NCBI RefSeq assembly: GCF_003952365.1
Contig: NZ_CP034443.1
Location: forward strand, 2,659,001 to 2,723,000
Direction of reading: 5' to 3'
DNA: 64,000 nucleotides
DNA from: Mesorhizobium sp. M9A.F.Ca.ET.002.03.1.2
GTDB lineage: Bacteria > Pseudomonadota > Alphaproteobacteria > Rhizobiales > Rhizobiaceae
Part shown: in pieces, positions 54,516-63,725 of the stretch
Position numbering within the stretch: the first letter of the stretch is position 1
Layout of the letters: each line of letters starts with the position of its first letter
Notes under the pieces: generated by a model
Seen by the model: the letters and a program-made list of their open reading frames with translations, nothing else
Told to the model about the DNA's origin: nothing
Databases searched by the model: none
Made by a program: the position numbers and the translations under genes

Positions 54516-55795
54516 TCTGGGAGGAGTAGATGGCCGACAAGAGGATTGTCGCTTGGCAGTTAATGGTGAGAATGCGGTCGTTTCGGTTGGGTTTGGCAGT
54601 TAATTGCGAGAATGGGGTAGCTCGGTTCTTAATTTAACTGCAATCGCATCAGCGTGAAGGTCATGAATTCTTTGAATTTTATATACCGTCTTCGGGAAAT
54701 TCGATCCCGTTGCGTTGCCGACGCTGCTTCTCACATTAAATGCCAATGGCCGGGTATGATTATCAAATTAGGTGCACGTTCTCAAATTAAGTGCACAGCT
54801 AAACAACTGAAATCATTGACAAGCGATTCTCATAATTAACTGCAAAGCGACACTTCCATCTCCACTCACGCAACATTGAGCATCGAGTGCTCGACGGGGT
54901 GGTTCCGATCTAATCGCGAGCGGGAACTACAGCCTCGGAGCTGATTATGGGGGTCACGGATGGAGCGAGCGTCGTTGCCGTCGCCGACCTGCTCGATCAG
55001 CTATACGCGGCTGGGGTTATCGAAGAGGACCTCGACGACATTTCGCTTGGCAGAACGGGATGACGGGCGCGGCCGCGGGCTTTTTTGTCCGCAACGCCAC
55101 TGCCCTGCGTCCCACTCGGGTGAAGCGGGCTATCGCGGCCTTCCTCGACGAAATCGAGGTGCTCGCCGAGGCTTCGCCGCTGACAATGGCGCCAAGCTTA
55201 CCGGACCCTCTATGCCGACGGTTGGCATTGAAGTCATTGGCCAGCCAGGCCGGCGTGGTGTTCCCCTCACGGATCATCTTGTCCCACCTCCAGGTCATCG
55301 AACGCGTTGTTGCCCGCTCGGCTCGCGGATGAAGGCGTGAAGCGGCTGATGACATTCCCGGCGGGGCGGCGAAGCCCCTGAGCCACGCGACCGAAAGCGG
55401 CGCAACAGGGCAGCTGGTCTGCGAAGAGTTCGCGGTCGAGCCGTCGGCGGCAGGCGGTGTAATAGATCCTTCAAAGAAATTCATAGACTCTTAGCAACTC
55501 CAAACCGGTGCCAATGCTAACAACATAGACTCATTAAACGCCGTCTCGTTGGCCTTCTTTGTTGCAGGAGCTGACTTGGGAAGCATCCCGATCCGTGTTG
55601 ATGGTATAGCCATCCATATGAAGCGCGCCGTCCACCCCCACCACGCAATCACAACGATCGGGCAAGCCGCCATGACAAAGGCTTAGTTAATCCATTGAGC
55701 ATCTCACGCTTCCTCAAATTATAAGAGCCGACGCCAACAACGGAATTGCGGCTTCATAGCGCCTCGCCATCTCCACAAAGTCAAGGAATTCGGAC
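54516..55795. other. 1.3-kb region with repeats and unassigned frames
   Basis: The first 340 bases hold the AT-rich repeat array described separately. From 54940 to 55480 there are short frames on both strands (for example DGASVVAVADLLDQLYAAGVIEEDLDDISLG at about 54960) that I cannot assign. Nothing recognised from 55500 to 55795. Confidence 0.5.
54553..54850. repeat. Array of short direct and inverted repeats (GGCAGTTAAT… / …AATTAACTGC)
   Basis: TTGGCAGTTAATGGTGAGAATG (first 20 bases shared) begins at 54553 and recurs with one change at 54593, exactly 40 bases later. An inverted form, TTAATTTAACTGC, lies at 54629; AAATTAGGTGCACGTTCTC and AAATTAAGTGCACAGC follow at about 54766-54803; CTCATAATTAACTGC closes the array at about 54830. 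Such units resemble recombinase-binding ends of IS91-like or tyrosine-recombinase elements seen in rhizobia. The matching integrase N-terminus is found only as a fragment at 42.2-42.4 kb. Confidence 0.6.
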
Positions 55796-57150
55796 ATGCA
55801 GCGCATTTCAAGACTAGGCCACAACCGGGGAGAGGTCGTTGGACCGAGATCTCGCGACGAGTTTCAACGGTCGCTAAAGATCACGCCAGGCGGAAGCATG
55901 CGTGCTGCGCCTTTCTTCGCTCCACACCCGCCCTATGCTGTGTCAGTGCGGGTTGCTGGATCACCGACGCGGACGGCAGGAAGGTCTTCGACTGCGAAAA
56001 CAATTTCTTCTCGCTCGTTCACGGCCATGCCATTCCGCCGGTGATCGAGGCGCTGCACAAGGTCCTGGACGACGGCACCGCATTCGGGCTTCTGACCACC
56101 AGCGAGACCAGGCTTGCGGAAGCAATCACGACGCATTCGCCGAAGCTTCAGCAAGTCCGCTTTACGAGCTCCGGCACCGAGGCTGTTATGTTCGCTGTCA
56201 AGGCCGCTCGCGCTATTGCAGGGCGCCCGATGAATGCCAAGTTCGAGGGCGCATATCACGGCGCCTATGATTATGTGGAAGTGAGCCTTGATTCTGCACC
56301 AAATAACTGGGGCGATTCGTCGCCTAGCAGTGTGCTCTATGCCAGTGGAACTTCCGCCTCCACCGCCGCGGATGTCCTTGTCCTTCCTTACAACGAGCCC
56401 AAGTCGTGCAGAGAGCTCATCCGTAAACACCATGAGCGTCTCGCCGCGATTCTTCTCGATCCAGTTGCTTCCCGCGTGGGCATGGTTCCGATAGAGGTGG
56501 ATTTGCGGGATGTGATCCAGGATTGCTGTAACCGCTACGGTATCCTGCTTGTGGTTGACGAGGTCGTTTCATACCGCGTCGGTTTCCGCGGAGCCCATGA
56601 CGTCTTCGGCTTTGAGCCTGATCTGGTCGCTTTGGGCAAGATCATCGGCGGAGGTTTGCCCGTTGCGGCCGTAGCGGGGCCTGCGTCGCACATGGCGGTC
56701 TTCGATCACACCAAGGGTAAACCAGCCGTCTCCCACGGCGGCACGTTCAGCGCCAACCCGCTCAGCATGACAGCTGGGCTGGCGGCACTGCAATCATACA
56801 CGAAGGATGCCGTGGCCCGCCTTAACCAGATGGGCGACACGCTTCGCAGTGAAGACACCGAGCAACTCAGAAGGCGCGAACTCCCCGCGCAAGTTACCGG
56901 CATGAGCTCCCTCTTTCGGCTCCACCTGAAGGCTGAAGTTGTCCGAAACTACCGGACCTCGTTCCCAAGCGTCTTGCAGAAGGCTGCGCTGGCAAAGGTG
57001 CACCGTGCAATGCTGGAACGGGGTTTTCTGATGACGCCGAATTGCTCTGGCGCGCTGTCGACCCCGATGAGCGAGACCGATATCCAAGATTTAGCCGCAG
57101 CGCTCGTGGATGCCGTCCATGAAGTTTGGAAGCAATCTCCGTGGGACTAA
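55796..57150 (+). pseudogene. Glutamate-1-semialdehyde aminomutase-like class III aminotransferase, frame-shifted
   Basis: The main frame (about 55955-57150) is a PLP enzyme of the HemL group: VFDCENNFFSLVHGHAIPPVIEAL, RFTSSGTEAVMFAVKAARAIAGR, FEGAYHGAYDY, VDEVVSYRVGF, the PLP lysine in LVALGKIIGGGLPVAAVAG, and HGGTFSANPLSMTAG. The N-terminal 50 codons (MQRISRLGHNRG…SLKITPGGSMRAAPFFAPHPPY) lie in another frame; one base change near 55940 separates them. A single lesion, so recent or a base error. True HemL is an essential chromosomal gene; this paralogue more likely acts on another amino acid. Confidence 0.85.
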
Positions 57151-57424
57151 TGGAACAAGCGGTGGAAAACGCAGTCGCCGCAGCGCTCGCTCGGCATCCT
57201 CGCCGACATGGGACGAGGTCCGAGGGGAAATGAATGAACACCCAAGCAAATAGCCGGCGATGTCGTTGGTCCCGAAGCAACTTCGCGGACCATCTGCTTT
57301 ACGCTCGCCGGTTCGAGGAAAAGACACGACACCGGTCCGGCAGTTGACTTCGGAGACCTCTACGAACATAAAATTCGACAACTTTTTCAGCTTGCCGCGT
57401 CTACGAGCCGGCGTCCCTCGCCAT
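57151..57424. other. Convergent intergenic region
   Basis: About 270 bases between convergent genes. No clear terminator hairpin was found by eye. Confidence 0.3.
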
Positions 57425-58180
57425 CTAGGCCCGCGAGCCTTCGCCCGACTCATCAACTTGGAAGGCCCCGATCTCCCTCCGAGGAACCCGAACGATATTG
57501 CGATCATAGCCCACCCCAGAGGAGCCATGGGCAACCTCTGGGGGTACCTGCCGCATCGACCATCGGTTGGAATAAAAGAACTGCTCGGTTCCAAGAAACA
57601 GTGGCGACATAGATATCCATGGAACCGTGATCAGTCCCTCCGCCAATAATTTTGAGAGCACGGCACCGCTACCATACGCGCCGATTACGAAAGTGCCGTT
57701 GATCTCCTGTTTAATCGCGTGGAAGTAGGCGAGGATGGGGCCGTCGATCTGCGTAGCCGGATAGTCCAAATCGACGGCGAAAAAAATCGTACTGCCTCTA
57801 TCTTTCGGCTGGCCGACGCGCTTTGCGAACCCCATAGCACTCTTTGCATTTGCAGTACCGATCGAGCTCGAGAAATTGGAAATATGGCGGCTGCTGTCCT
57901 GGAAAATCGGTAGAATTCCGAAACCGTGCCCAAATAGTAGTTTGGCCTCCACTGGTGTGATGGTTTTTGGCCTCGCGGAACTCGCGTAATACCTAATGAC
58001 CGTGGTCACCCCCGATCTTCGCAAGAAAGTGAGAAATTTCCGGGCTGCCGCATTGTTGAGACGGACGCTGACATCCGCTGCGGACCATCCGTCCGCCTTC
58101 GCGAAGTCTTCATGATAGGGCATGGGCTTTCCCGCTACAAAGCGCACCACCGACTTCGCTCCACAATGTGCGGTATTCAC
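57425..58180 (-). CDS. DUF1906 / Rv2525c-like glycoside-hydrolase-fold protein
   Basis: A 251-residue protein. From residue 40 on it matches the DUF1906 (Rv2525c-like) TIM-barrel domain: FLRRSGVTTVIRYYASSARPKTITPVEAKLLFGHGFGILPIFQDSS, AKRVGQPKDRGSTIFFAVDLDYP, IDGPILAYFHAIKQEINGTFVIGAYGSGAVLSKLLAEGL and WISMSPLFLGT. Related domains occur in cell-wall-active or phage-associated proteins; activity is mostly unproven. No signal peptide is evident. It ends a minus-strand row of four genes (AraC regulator, two unknowns, this one) that may form one unit. Confidence 0.85.
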   Translation of the reverse strand: MNTAHCGAKSVVRFVAGKPMPYHEDFAKADGWSAADVSVRLNNAAARKFLTFLRRSGVTTVIRYYASSARPKTITPVEAKLLFGHGFGILPIFQDSSRHISNFSSSIGTANAKSAMGFAKRVGQPKDRGSTIFFAVDLDYPATQIDGPILAYFHAIKQEINGTFVIGAYGSGAVLSKLLAEGLITVPWISMSPLFLGTEQFFYSNRWSMRQVPPEVAHGSSGVGYDRNIVRVPRREIGAFQVDESGEGSRA

Positions 58181-58234
58181 ATACTCAACGAGCGTGCTGC
58201 TCCTTCTGGCTGAACGTAAAGTCAGGCATACGGA

Positions 58235-58807
58235 TCAGGGCAAGACGCGCAGGTAATAAGGTGAGTCGCTCGGCGGGCCGAAGCGGCCGAAAACCTGCGC
58301 GATAGTGGACTGCGTATCCTTGCTTGACAGATTCAGGCTCGCTTTCAGCAATGTTGAGGTGACGGCGAAAATGCCAGGGCTCCCGCCATCGAAAACGGCA
58401 AGGCAGGTTAAAGACAAATAGATTTTCGCGGAGTCGGATTGATCCAGGATGAAGCAATTGAATGCAGTCGGTTCGCCGTATCTGCTCAGATAGACACTGA
58501 TGGGCTTCGCCAGATCGACGCCTGCTTTGTCGCCGTCGGCAGCATCGGCGCAAATTGACGCAAGGGTACTTGGCAAATCCGCAACGGCCATCGTGCGGTT
58601 CAGGGTCTTCGAAGCCGTGGCGGCGTCCACCTGGTTCGGCACCATTTGCATGGCATTCTGCCACATACTAGGATCCAAGTTCAGAATTGAGCCTTCGGAC
58701 AGTTTCTGGATCAAGCCTGAGCAAATCCTCTCCGCTTCGAGGGGGCCGCTGCTCTGGGCGCCGATTACCAGGAAGAGGCCCGCAGTTGTTTCTGCGATGG
58801 GGTTCAT
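58235..58807 (-). CDS. Hypothetical protein in the DUF1906 cluster
   Basis: About 190 residues from ATG 58807 (MNPIAETTAGLFLVIGAQSSG…YLRVLP); the frame is open upstream to 58939 but that part is Arg/Pro-rich and unlikely. No family recognised. Composition is that of a soluble globular protein with Ser/Ala-rich helices. Fifty-five bases separate it from the DUF1906 gene downstream, so co-expression is likely. Confidence 0.6.
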   Translation of the reverse strand: MNPIAETTAGLFLVIGAQSSGPLEAERICSGLIQKLSEGSILNLDPSMWQNAMQMVPNQVDAATASKTLNRTMAVADLPSTLASICADAADGDKAGVDLAKPISVYLSRYGEPTAFNCFILDQSDSAKIYLSLTCLAVFDGGSPGIFAVTSTLLKASLNLSSKDTQSTIAQVFGRFGPPSDSPYYLRVLP

Positions 58808-58944
58808 AGTTGCTTTCTTATAGAAGCGGGGCCGGAGTTCGTCGGCACCGCTGTCAGCCGGACCTGATCTATGACGCTGGCGAGGTTTCTTCGAATTGAC
58901 ACCGTCGGTTGGTGCGCTGCTGCTTTCGAGACCAATCATTAGGA

Positions 58945-59253
58945 TCAGACCTGGGGCGTGATGTCTTGTTGCGGGGTCGAGCCGCCGTTAAAGAAGTTCT
59001 TGGCATTCATAAACTGCTCGGTGGCGTTCTTATCCACGATCTCCTGGAAGTTTTTGTAATCGGGGCCGCCGCCTTTTCTGAGCGTTGCTGTAAAAGCCGC
59101 AAAGTGCCTGGAGTGCGTAAACGCTTGAGTATCAGGTGATCTTTGCGTGTCTTCACTGGCTGTATACCAGTTTCTTCCGATCCCCACCTTTGCGTCAGGC
59201 AGACCTTTCTCTGCGCGCCGCCATTTTGCGATAGCGCAGCGGCGAGAGCCCAT
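58945..59253 (-). CDS. Small hypothetical protein in the DUF1906 cluster
   Basis: Up to 102 residues; the convincing part is VGIGRNWYTASEDTQRSPDTQAFTHSRHFAAFTATLRKGGGPDYKNFQEIVDKNATEQFMNAKNFFNGG…, which may begin at a GTG near 59185 rather than at 59253, because the longer frame overlaps the AraC gene. Polar, no membrane segment, no known domain. It lies between the AraC regulator and the other unknown gene on the same strand. Confidence 0.5.
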   Translation of the reverse strand: MGSRRCAIAKWRRAEKGLPDAKVGIGRNWYTASEDTQRSPDTQAFTHSRHFAAFTATLRKGGGPDYKNFQEIVDKNATEQFMNAKNFFNGGSTPQQDITPQV

Positions 59254-60082
59254 GGATCGCCTTGAACGCCGTGGAGAAATTGTTGCTGTTTTCGTAGCCT
59301 AAGGATTCAGCGACCTCGGCCACGCTTTCATGCCCGCTTCGCAAGCGGGCGGCAGCCTCCATCATCCGGTAGTGCCGTAACCAGGTCATAGGCCCGCAGC
59401 CAAAGGCAGCCTCGAAGCGGTTGACGAGCGTTGTCTTGTTGGTCCCGGCTATGCGCGCCAGTTCGCTGAGGGCGATCTGCTGATCGACTCGCTGTGCCAG
59501 CAGATCGCACGCCTTCTGAACGAAGGGGTCGGCTGAGAAGAATAGCGGTGCAGAACGCCGCGCGATCTGAGCGACGCAGGCGGTTAGTCTGCTCACAACT
59601 TCCTGCTCGATCAGTGGCCACAACAGGTAATCGGAATACCCGTCGGAGAAAACCGCCTCTCGGTCCAGCCTGTCTTCGGAAACCAGGGCTAGTTGCACCA
59701 GTCCGGAAGAGAGCTTCGCATGACCGTACCCATGTTGCTCCCATTCGCGGGAATGGATGATGACGATTTGCGCGCAGCGCCCCGGCCGCAACAAACGGTG
59801 CTCAAGGATATCGATCTGCCGCACTTCGTTGGGCAGATTGCCGAAGATCCGAGAACTCGCAATTTGTGCCAAACACTTACCTGCCAAAGGGTCCGGGCCA
59901 AGATACGCGGCCAGAATCGATGCATGCACCTCGGTAACACCCTGAGAACATGGCCTGCGAAAGCCTTGACGCGGCCGAACGGCGGTCGAAGAAGGTGGGT
60001 CTTGGTTTGTGTAGTTGGCTGTAAGTGTGAATGCCTTCTTCACAGCAGATGCTCGCTCGAAGTCAGCGCGCGTCGGTTTCAC
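59195..60082 (-). CDS. AraC-family transcriptional regulator
   Basis: A 295-residue protein with a variable N-terminal sensing part and a C-terminal AraC/XylS DNA-binding domain: IALSELARIAGTNKTTLVNRFEAAFGCGPMTWLRHYRMMEAAARLRSGHESVAEVAESLGYENSNNFSTAFKAIHGLSPLRYRK. The second helix-turn-helix is complete. The overall type resembles the short-sensor AraC regulators of siderophore and virulence genes (PchR-like). First gene of the row with two unknown proteins and the DUF1906 protein, which are likely targets. Confidence 0.88.
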   Translation of the reverse strand: MKPTRADFERASAVKKAFTLTANYTNQDPPSSTAVRPRQGFRRPCSQGVTEVHASILAAYLGPDPLAGKCLAQIASSRIFGNLPNEVRQIDILEHRLLRPGRCAQIVIIHSREWEQHGYGHAKLSSGLVQLALVSEDRLDREAVFSDGYSDYLLWPLIEQEVVSRLTACVAQIARRSAPLFFSADPFVQKACDLLAQRVDQQIALSELARIAGTNKTTLVNRFEAAFGCGPMTWLRHYRMMEAAARLRSGHESVAEVAESLGYENSNNFSTAFKAIHGLSPLRYRKMAARRERSA

Positions 60083-60175
60083 TGAGTTGGGACAGCGGAA
60101 CCAGCATCGCGTCCCGATGGACTAGGGGGTAATGAACTGGCTCGGTCCTGAAGATAGTGCCAGACTTCGATCGCA

Positions 60176-61129
60176 TCACGCTTCTTCCCTTGGCGAAGCA
60201 TCAGCCGTTTGCCCTCTCATTTTCGATGGATGCGCCAGCTCTGTTCCCGCCGCCGCTGCGGCGGCAATCTTGTGGCGCAGCCAGTGATGCTCTGGGTCGC
60301 GATGGCAACGCTCGTGCCAAATCAGCCCAACCTCGTAAGGCGACAGTTCCACCGGCGGATCGACAATCGCTAGGGGGAGCAGGGCGGCGATCCGTGTCGC
60401 CACGCGGTGTGGTACAATCAGCACCAGATCGGTCGCCGCGATGGCTACAGCGGCCGTCAGGAGGTTGGAAACCAGCACCGGATCGCGATCTTGGAGGTGT
60501 AAATTTGCCAGATCGTCATGCACCCGTCCGAAGCCGCCCTTAGAATCCGAGCCAATGGCAGCGTGGCGCAGGGCAGCGAAGGCCTCGATCGTCCATTCCT
60601 GCGCCAGGGCTGGGTGGTCGCAACGTAGCAGGCAGGCGAAGCGGTCAGTATAGAGCCTGCGCCGAAAGAAGCCCGGTGGAGTGCCACCGGTCTGCCCAAC
60701 GGCCAGATCGATCTCGCCTTGCTCAAGCCGCCGGAGCGCGCCGGTTAGAAACGAGCCGGTGACGATGTCGAGATTGGGCGCGTGCTCGCGCAGCAGGGGT
60801 AGGAGAGGCGGCAGCAAGATCAGGGCTTGATGGTCGGGTATCGCCATTATCGTCTTTGATCGCCATTCCCCCTGGCGGTTCACCATCCCGCAGAGCGCAT
60901 CCAATACCGGCGGCAGCATTCGGGCCAACCGTTCGGCCTGCGGCGTCGGGACCAAGCCGCTCGAGCCGCAAACCAAAAGATCGTCATTGAAAATGCCACG
61001 CAGCCTTGTCAACGCTCGGCTCATCGACGGTTGGCTCAAGCGCACGTGCCGAGCCGCATGCGTGACGTTGCGGTGCTCCAGCAGCGCCTCAAGAGACAAC
61101 AGTAAATTCAGGTCAATGGATGCCAGCAT
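60176..61129 (-). CDS. LysR-family transcriptional regulator
   Basis: A 317-residue LysR regulator if started at ATG 61129 (MLASIDLNLLLSLEALLEHRNVTHAARHVRLSQPSMSRALTRLRGIFNDDLLV); the frame is open to 61225. Residues 1-65 form the helix-turn-helix; from about 95 on is the LysR substrate-binding domain (LPLLREHAPNLDIVTGSFLTGALRRLEQGEIDLAVGQTGG…). The N-terminus has the S-x-P-x-M-S-R-A-L…FNDDL pattern shared with NodD-like and aromatic-responsive LysR proteins, but the rest is not NodD-like enough to call it NodD. Target unknown; otsA lies upstream on the same strand. Confidence 0.9.
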   Translation of the reverse strand: MLASIDLNLLLSLEALLEHRNVTHAARHVRLSQPSMSRALTRLRGIFNDDLLVCGSSGLVPTPQAERLARMLPPVLDALCGMVNRQGEWRSKTIMAIPDHQALILLPPLLPLLREHAPNLDIVTGSFLTGALRRLEQGEIDLAVGQTGGTPPGFFRRRLYTDRFACLLRCDHPALAQEWTIEAFAALRHAAIGSDSKGGFGRVHDDLANLHLQDRDPVLVSNLLTAAVAIAATDLVLIVPHRVATRIAALLPLAIVDPPVELSPYEVGLIWHERCHRDPEHHWLRHKIAAAAAAGTELAHPSKMRGQTADASPREEA

Positions 61130-61225
61130 TTGCTGTTGCCGTGGGGCGCGAGCGCCCTCGACAATCAGTCGTGGCCGCTCACGCGTGTTTGAAGAAATCT
61201 GCCGACTGCAAGAGAGCTCACCCAT

Positions 61226-61615
61226 GTCTTTTTCCTCTTGTTTTAATATGGAATGTGCTCAAGCTAACGTCTTGAGATCTGGCGTGCGGTGTAGGTCGAT
61301 GCTGCTTAGCACATCAGCAATGTCGCCAACCGGGTTGGTCGACATATTCAATACACGGGGTCTCGATCAGCGAAGCGATGACAGTCGAATGCTCGACACC
61401 GACGGATCCGGCGACGAGAGCCCTTATTGCGGATCGGCTCAACTAGTTTGATGAGTGGCCGCAGCAGCGAGTTCTTCGCTCCCATGCCAGCACAATCGGC
61501 TACAACCCAACTGGGTAGTTGGCCTGCGGTCATCGCCATCGGGGTTACCACAGCACATTAACCACGCCTCGGCGAGGCCGGAATGCTGCCCTGATTCACT
61601 TGGTCGCGATCAGCC
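61226..61615. other. Stretch without a recognisable gene
   Basis: 390 bases between the LysR gene and the 3' end of otsA. Short frames only. Confidence 0.4.
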
Positions 61616-63040
61616 TCATACTGGCAAGTCCGCCGCCTCGAGCTTGGCGAGAAAGCCGTGGCACCATCGATAGACATCGTGGCCGTTGAGACTGTTCTTC
61701 ATTGCGCTCCAACGGTCTTTCCGTTCCTCTGGCGACATGCGAAATGCCTTTTCCGTGGAGGCCGCCACAGCCTCTGGGTCATAGGGATTGACAAGCACCG
61801 CTCCCTCCAACTTGCCAGCGGTGCCGGCAAATTGCGAGAGCACGAGGACGCCCGGATTGCTTGGGTCTTGCGCAGCCACGTATTCCTTCGCCACCAGATT
61901 CATGCCGTCGCGGAGCGGCGTCACTAGACCAACGCGTGCCAGTCGGTAGAGGCCGGCCAATTGCAGCGGGCCATGGGAACGATTGGTGTAGTGTACTGGT
62001 ACCCAATCGATGGTTCCGAGTTCCCCATTTACACTTCCCACCAGTTCGGCAATGTGCTTTTGCAGCGCCAGATAGGCCGGTATTTCCCCGCGGGATTTCG
62101 GGGTAATCTGCAGCAGTAGCGTCTTGCGGACGCGATGGCTGTTACGATCAAGGAAATGCCGAAACGCCACGATGCGCTGATCGATGCCCTTGGAATAATC
62201 CAATCGGTCGACACCAATGGCGACGTCACAGCCAGCAGTCCTCTTGTAAACTTCCTGCAGATCCCCGTCGCGCGTCGCTAGATCTGCGAGGCTCTCGAAC
62301 TTGGCCGTGTCGATACCGATTGGAAAAACCCCGCAGCGAAACTCCCGCCCTTTGACTAGGCAGCTACGGTCTTTCATAAGACGCCCTAAGTTTCGGCGGC
62401 GTAGACATTCGGCGAAGTTGTCAAGATCGTCGTCGGTTTGAAAGCCGACAAGGTCATAGAACGAAAGCGCTTCCAGTAATTGTTCGCAGAGCGGCACGGT
62501 GGCGAGGATGTCCGCCGGCGGCCAGGGTATGTGCAGGAAAAAGCCGATCCGGTTGCGGCAGCCGCGCTCGCGTAGTTCTTTCCCTAGAGGGATCAGGTGA
62601 TAATCCTGCACCCATATGACGTCGTCCTCGCGGTGGAGCGGCATCAAAGACTCTGCGAAGAGTCGGTTGACGCGGTAGTATCCTGACTTTCTCGCGTCGT
62701 TGTATTCGGCGAGGTCGACACGGCAGTGGAAGACCGGCCAAAGAACCCTATTGGCGAAGCCGTAGTAATATTCGTCCAGATCCTTCTGCGAGAGATCGGC
62801 AAGGGCATAGGTGATGCCGTTGGCCTCCTGCATCGTCGGTGACACCTGGTTCTTCTCGGTTTTCACCTTCCCCGACCAGCCCATCCAAAGGCCGCCCCGT
62901 TGCTGGAGCGCTGCGTTCAGCGCAATGGCCATTCCGCCCGGGGGCAGTGACCCGTGCTCGTCGGGCAGCGCAACCCTGTTTGACACGATGACCAGTCTAC
63001 CATCGCCACCGTCCCCACCGACACTCATAATGTTCTTCAT
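61616..63040 (-). CDS. otsA: Alpha,alpha-trehalose-phosphate synthase (UDP-forming)
   Basis: A 474-residue GT20 glycosyltransferase that joins UDP-glucose and glucose-6-phosphate to trehalose-6-phosphate. It shows [10 protein letters not shown]…PPGGMAIAL (glycine loop), [49 protein letters not shown] (the Arg and Lys that hold phosphate) and [19 protein letters not shown] 63040 is preferred with GGGAG just upstream; a GTG two codons earlier is possible. No otsB follows, so the phosphatase must be elsewhere. Trehalose synthesis contributes to osmotic and drying tolerance in rhizobia. Confidence 0.95.
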   Translation of the reverse strand: MKNIMSVGGDGGDGRLVIVSNRVALPDEHGSLPPGGMAIALNAALQQRGGLWMGWSGKVKTEKNQVSPTMQEANGITYALADLSQKDLDEYYYGFANRVLWPVFHCRVDLAEYNDARKSGYYRVNRLFAESLMPLHREDDVIWVQDYHLIPLGKELRERGCRNRIGFFLHIPWPPADILATVPLCEQLLEALSFYDLVGFQTDDDLDNFAECLRRRNLGRLMKDRSCLVKGREFRCGVFPIGIDTAKFESLADLATRDGDLQEVYKRTAGCDVAIGVDRLDYSKGIDQRIVAFRHFLDRNSHRVRKTLLLQITPKSRGEIPAYLALQKHIAELVGSVNGELGTIDWVPVHYTNRSHGPLQLAGLYRLARVGLVTPLRDGMNLVAKEYVAAQDPSNPGVLVLSQFAGTAGKLEGAVLVNPYDPEAVAASTEKAFRMSPEERKDRWSAMKNSLNGHDVYRWCHGFLAKLEAADLPV

Positions 63041-63539
63041 GGTCACTCCCGTTGCCTGCTAGCTTTTGGCTTGGATCACAGCCAAGTTAGGGACGGTCAT
63101 CAGGAGGGACAATCTCATTAGGCGTATGGCAGAATAGCGCACACAAATAGGCACTAAGCGGGGCAGGAACTGAGCTCCCGAAGCTTCGGTTTTTGGATCA
63201 TGTTTCTCCTGATTTAACTGAGAGCGTGGGCCGGTTCCCTACGACCAATAGTCTGGCAGACCGGCGCCTCCGGGTTCGCGATGAGCGCATCATCCTCCCA
63301 ACTGTCCCAGAGCTTTGTCACCACGTCTACGAATTCGCCCGAGCTCTTGTAAACGGTCGGCGTGGGTTGGATATCGGTCAAAGCCGAAATTCAACGCCGC
63401 GACCCCGACCATTGGCCAGACACGCTTTCATTGGCTGCGATCGGCGCCGGATGCGCCTGGTACGTCAAACCTGGTCGGGCTGACCGAACGGATTGCCTTC
63501 CTGCGCAAGCTGGAAATCGACCTTCATCTGGGCGGCATC
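63041..63539. other. Stretch without a recognisable gene
   Basis: 500 bases upstream of otsA, up to the Tn3 fragment. The first 150 bases are the otsA promoter region; no operator recognised. The rest may belong to the degenerate transposon. Confidence 0.4.
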
Positions 63540-63725
63540 GATCAACACCGGTGCGGTTGTGCCCTCGACGACCGTGGAGAAGCTCTCGGCATCACCGAAG
63601 GAAAGCCAACTGGCCAAAGCTCTTCGGGAACTCGGCCGCATCGAGCGGTCGCTCTCCATGATCGAATGGTATTCGAGTCCGGCATTGCGCCGGCGATGTC
63701 AGGCCCGGTCGTCCCTGATGGCGCT
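63540..63725 (+). mobile_element. Tn3-family transposase (TnpA) fragment
   Basis: Plus strand reads GAVVPSTTVEKLSASPKESQLAKALRELGRIERSLSMIEWYSSPALRRRCQA, matching the segment of Tn3-type TnpA that normally reads GTV.PS…KL…Q..LA.ALRE.GRIERTLF.LDW…P.LRRR…. Both sides diverge at once. About 50 codons; inactive. Confidence 0.8.

Noticed and set aside
60176..61225. NodD identity for the LysR gene
   Set aside because: The helix-turn-helix resembles NodD, but the ligand-binding part does not, and no nod box or nod gene lies nearby.
63465..63659. Minus-strand frame resembling a binding-protein segment (VVEGTTAPVLIDAAQ)
   Set aside because: The opposite strand reads a clear Tn3 transposase segment over part of the same bases, so this is its antisense.
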